A DNA stretch of 64,000 bases from positions 4,729,773 through 4,793,772 of the forward strand of contig CM072160.1 of the NCBI GenBank assembly GCA_036850595.1, read 5' to 3'. The position numbers were made by a program, and so were the translations under genes. The DNA is from Rhyacichthys aspro. Taxonomy: Eukaryota; Chordata; Actinopteri; Gobiiformes; Rhyacichthyidae. Positions 62,700 through 64,000 of the stretch are shown here, one piece after another. The notes below the pieces were generated by a model that had not been told where the DNA came from, did no database searches, and was given only the letters and a program-made list of their open reading frames with translations. The number at the start of each line of letters is the position of its first letter. Within the stretch, counting starts at the first letter, position 1.

Positions 62700-63880
62700 C
62701 TGAATTGTCTTTATTGCGCAAAAGATAAATCCAACTTGTTCTTTTTTTTATGAGCTTCAGCCACAATTGTCAGGTGTTTTAAAATGGAAGACTTCAGTCA
62801 AAACATCTCAGTAGTGTATAAAGACTTAAAAACACCCTTTGCATTAGTCTATATTGGAAATTTAGACATTTAAATAGCCATAAACAAACTTCATGCCCCT
62901 ACAGAAGCCCAGAGAGGACAAACTGAGCACTGCTGGAGGAGAAGTTCATTTATTTTTGAACACACAAACAAAGATTAGATCAGGTATAAACTAAACTGAT
63001 GTTCTGTTGTTTTGAGGTAAAATCCCCATGTGTTTTTTAGTTTCATACACAACAGTATGTCCCTGCAGGGCTACCGTAGCTGTTCATAAACACTTAGTGA
63101 GGAGCCAAAATGTGGGATTGTAATCTATGAATGTGAACTGTGATTGACTGAAATGTTTTATGAAAATGACTCCAACACTGGGTTTGATCTTTCTGCTGTT
63201 TTTAATCTGGAGAAATCCAAAATTAAGTCAATTTTAGAAAAGTATATGAACAATTAATTGACAAAAATACAAGTTTATCACCACATAAACACCCAAGTCC
63301 AGTTGTTTTATAGTTTTTGGAGAAAAAGTAGAATAAATAGTGTTAGATTAAAGTCACAATACATTTTCATATCTCCCTGCAGCCTGCTGTGATCAATATT
63401 TGTCTTTGTGTCCTGTGATTTTAAACGTGGCCTCAAGGTGCCAGTGTGCCCATTTATTTATCACAGACATTGTTGTACTTGAACAGTATTTGTACGTATC
63501 AACTCAAAACAAATGAAATATCCTGTGTAATTATTGGAACAAAGCACAGTTGACAAAAAATGCACAAAAAAAAAAAAAAAAGAAAAACAATTCCTATGAC
63601 AGAGGTCCTCTTTCATGAGACAGTCCTGGACACTCCCAGATTGAAGGAAGAGGGATGAACGCTGCTGCTGGGAGATTATCTGCATCTTTACTGCGAGTGT
63701 TGGCTTCAGCTGAGTTTGGTGAGTGGTGGAAAAGCCCTCTCTGCTCTGTCAGCTGAGAACCTGGCTCCCTCTGACCTGAAAATAAGAAAAAAAATCAGCA
63801 ACTGCTCATTTCACATAAAGTTTAAAGGTCCCCTAATCTGCTCCACGTGTAATATTATTTATAGTGTCATGTTTTTGCTA
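62700..63880. other. Intergenic, upstream of bace1
   Basis: At 63051-63085 AACAGTATGTCCCTGCAGGG followed by CTACCGTAGC is an inverted copy of the MITE core seen at 20591-20623. A poly-A run lies near 63568-63584. No exon is recognised. Confidence 0.45.
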
Positions 63881-63889
63881 AAAATGATA

Positions 63890-64000
63890 TATATAAACTG
63901 GTTAAATCCAAATGAAACACCTTCAAATCAAAATAAACTCAAATCCATCTAAAACATGTTCAAATCCAACTAAAACCTGTTCAAATACAATTAAAACATG
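63890..64000 (-). mobile_element. hAT-like element with 21-bp minisatellite, cut by window end (copy F)
   Basis: The last 110 bp contain AAATCCATCTAAAACATGTTC, AAATCCAACTAAAACCTG and similar ~21-bp units, the same minisatellite family in the orientation of copy B. The element continues beyond the window. Confidence 0.6.

Overview
This window looks like nuclear DNA of a ray-finned fish, most likely a percomorph-type teleost. The genes are split by GT/AG introns, the sequence between them is AT-rich and full of short non-autonomous transposons and minisatellites, and four genes are clear vertebrate orthologues in a known order. I joined exons by hand. Each of the five multi-exon coding regions closes in frame when the listed exons are summed (699, 717, 594, 2292, 1188 and 1554 nt for C1q-2, C1q-3, tagln, pcsk7, tektin and bace1, which is six sums in all; C1q-1 is only partial).

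Layout. (1) 1-14.9 kb: a head-to-tail cluster of three plus-strand secreted C1q-domain genes. The first is partial (only its last exon is visible). The second has its C1q head in a single exon. The third has the head cut by three introns. The two complete proteins share a signal peptide, a short Cys-rich stalk and a C1q head, with no collagen region. (2) 16.3-27.4 kb: tagln (transgelin/SM22-alpha, plus strand), with two perfect CArG boxes upstream, a non-coding first exon and a long repeat-filled first intron. The 3' splice site of its exon 3 is duplicated five times in tandem with a 41-bp period. (3) 28.3-45.5 kb: pcsk7 (proprotein convertase 7, minus strand), 16 coding exons, convergent with tagln. 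(4) 45.9-49.4 kb: a tektin gene (plus strand), divergent from pcsk7 and sharing a short intergenic promoter with an NRF1-type palindrome and an RFX X-box. (5) 50.2-62.6 kb: bace1 (beta-secretase 1, minus strand), nine coding exons, with a CpG-richer 5' end.

The order tagln-pcsk7-bace1 is the conserved vertebrate neighbourhood (human 11q23.3). Here a tektin lies between pcsk7 and bace1, where human has RNF214.

Repeats explain much of the rest. A hAT-like non-autonomous element carrying an internal 21-bp minisatellite occurs at least six times, and one copy has an 8-bp target duplication. In one copy the minisatellite has grown a higher-order period of 147 bp (7 x 21). A second MITE family has an 18-bp perfect terminal inverted repeat starting at TTAA. 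There are also LINE 3'-end fragments and a homopolymer-rich stretch that looks like an assembly problem.

I found no evidence of a novel multi-gene system. The most unusual signals are the five-fold 3' splice site in tagln, the minisatellite-bearing hAT family and the intron-split C1q head next to intronless ones.
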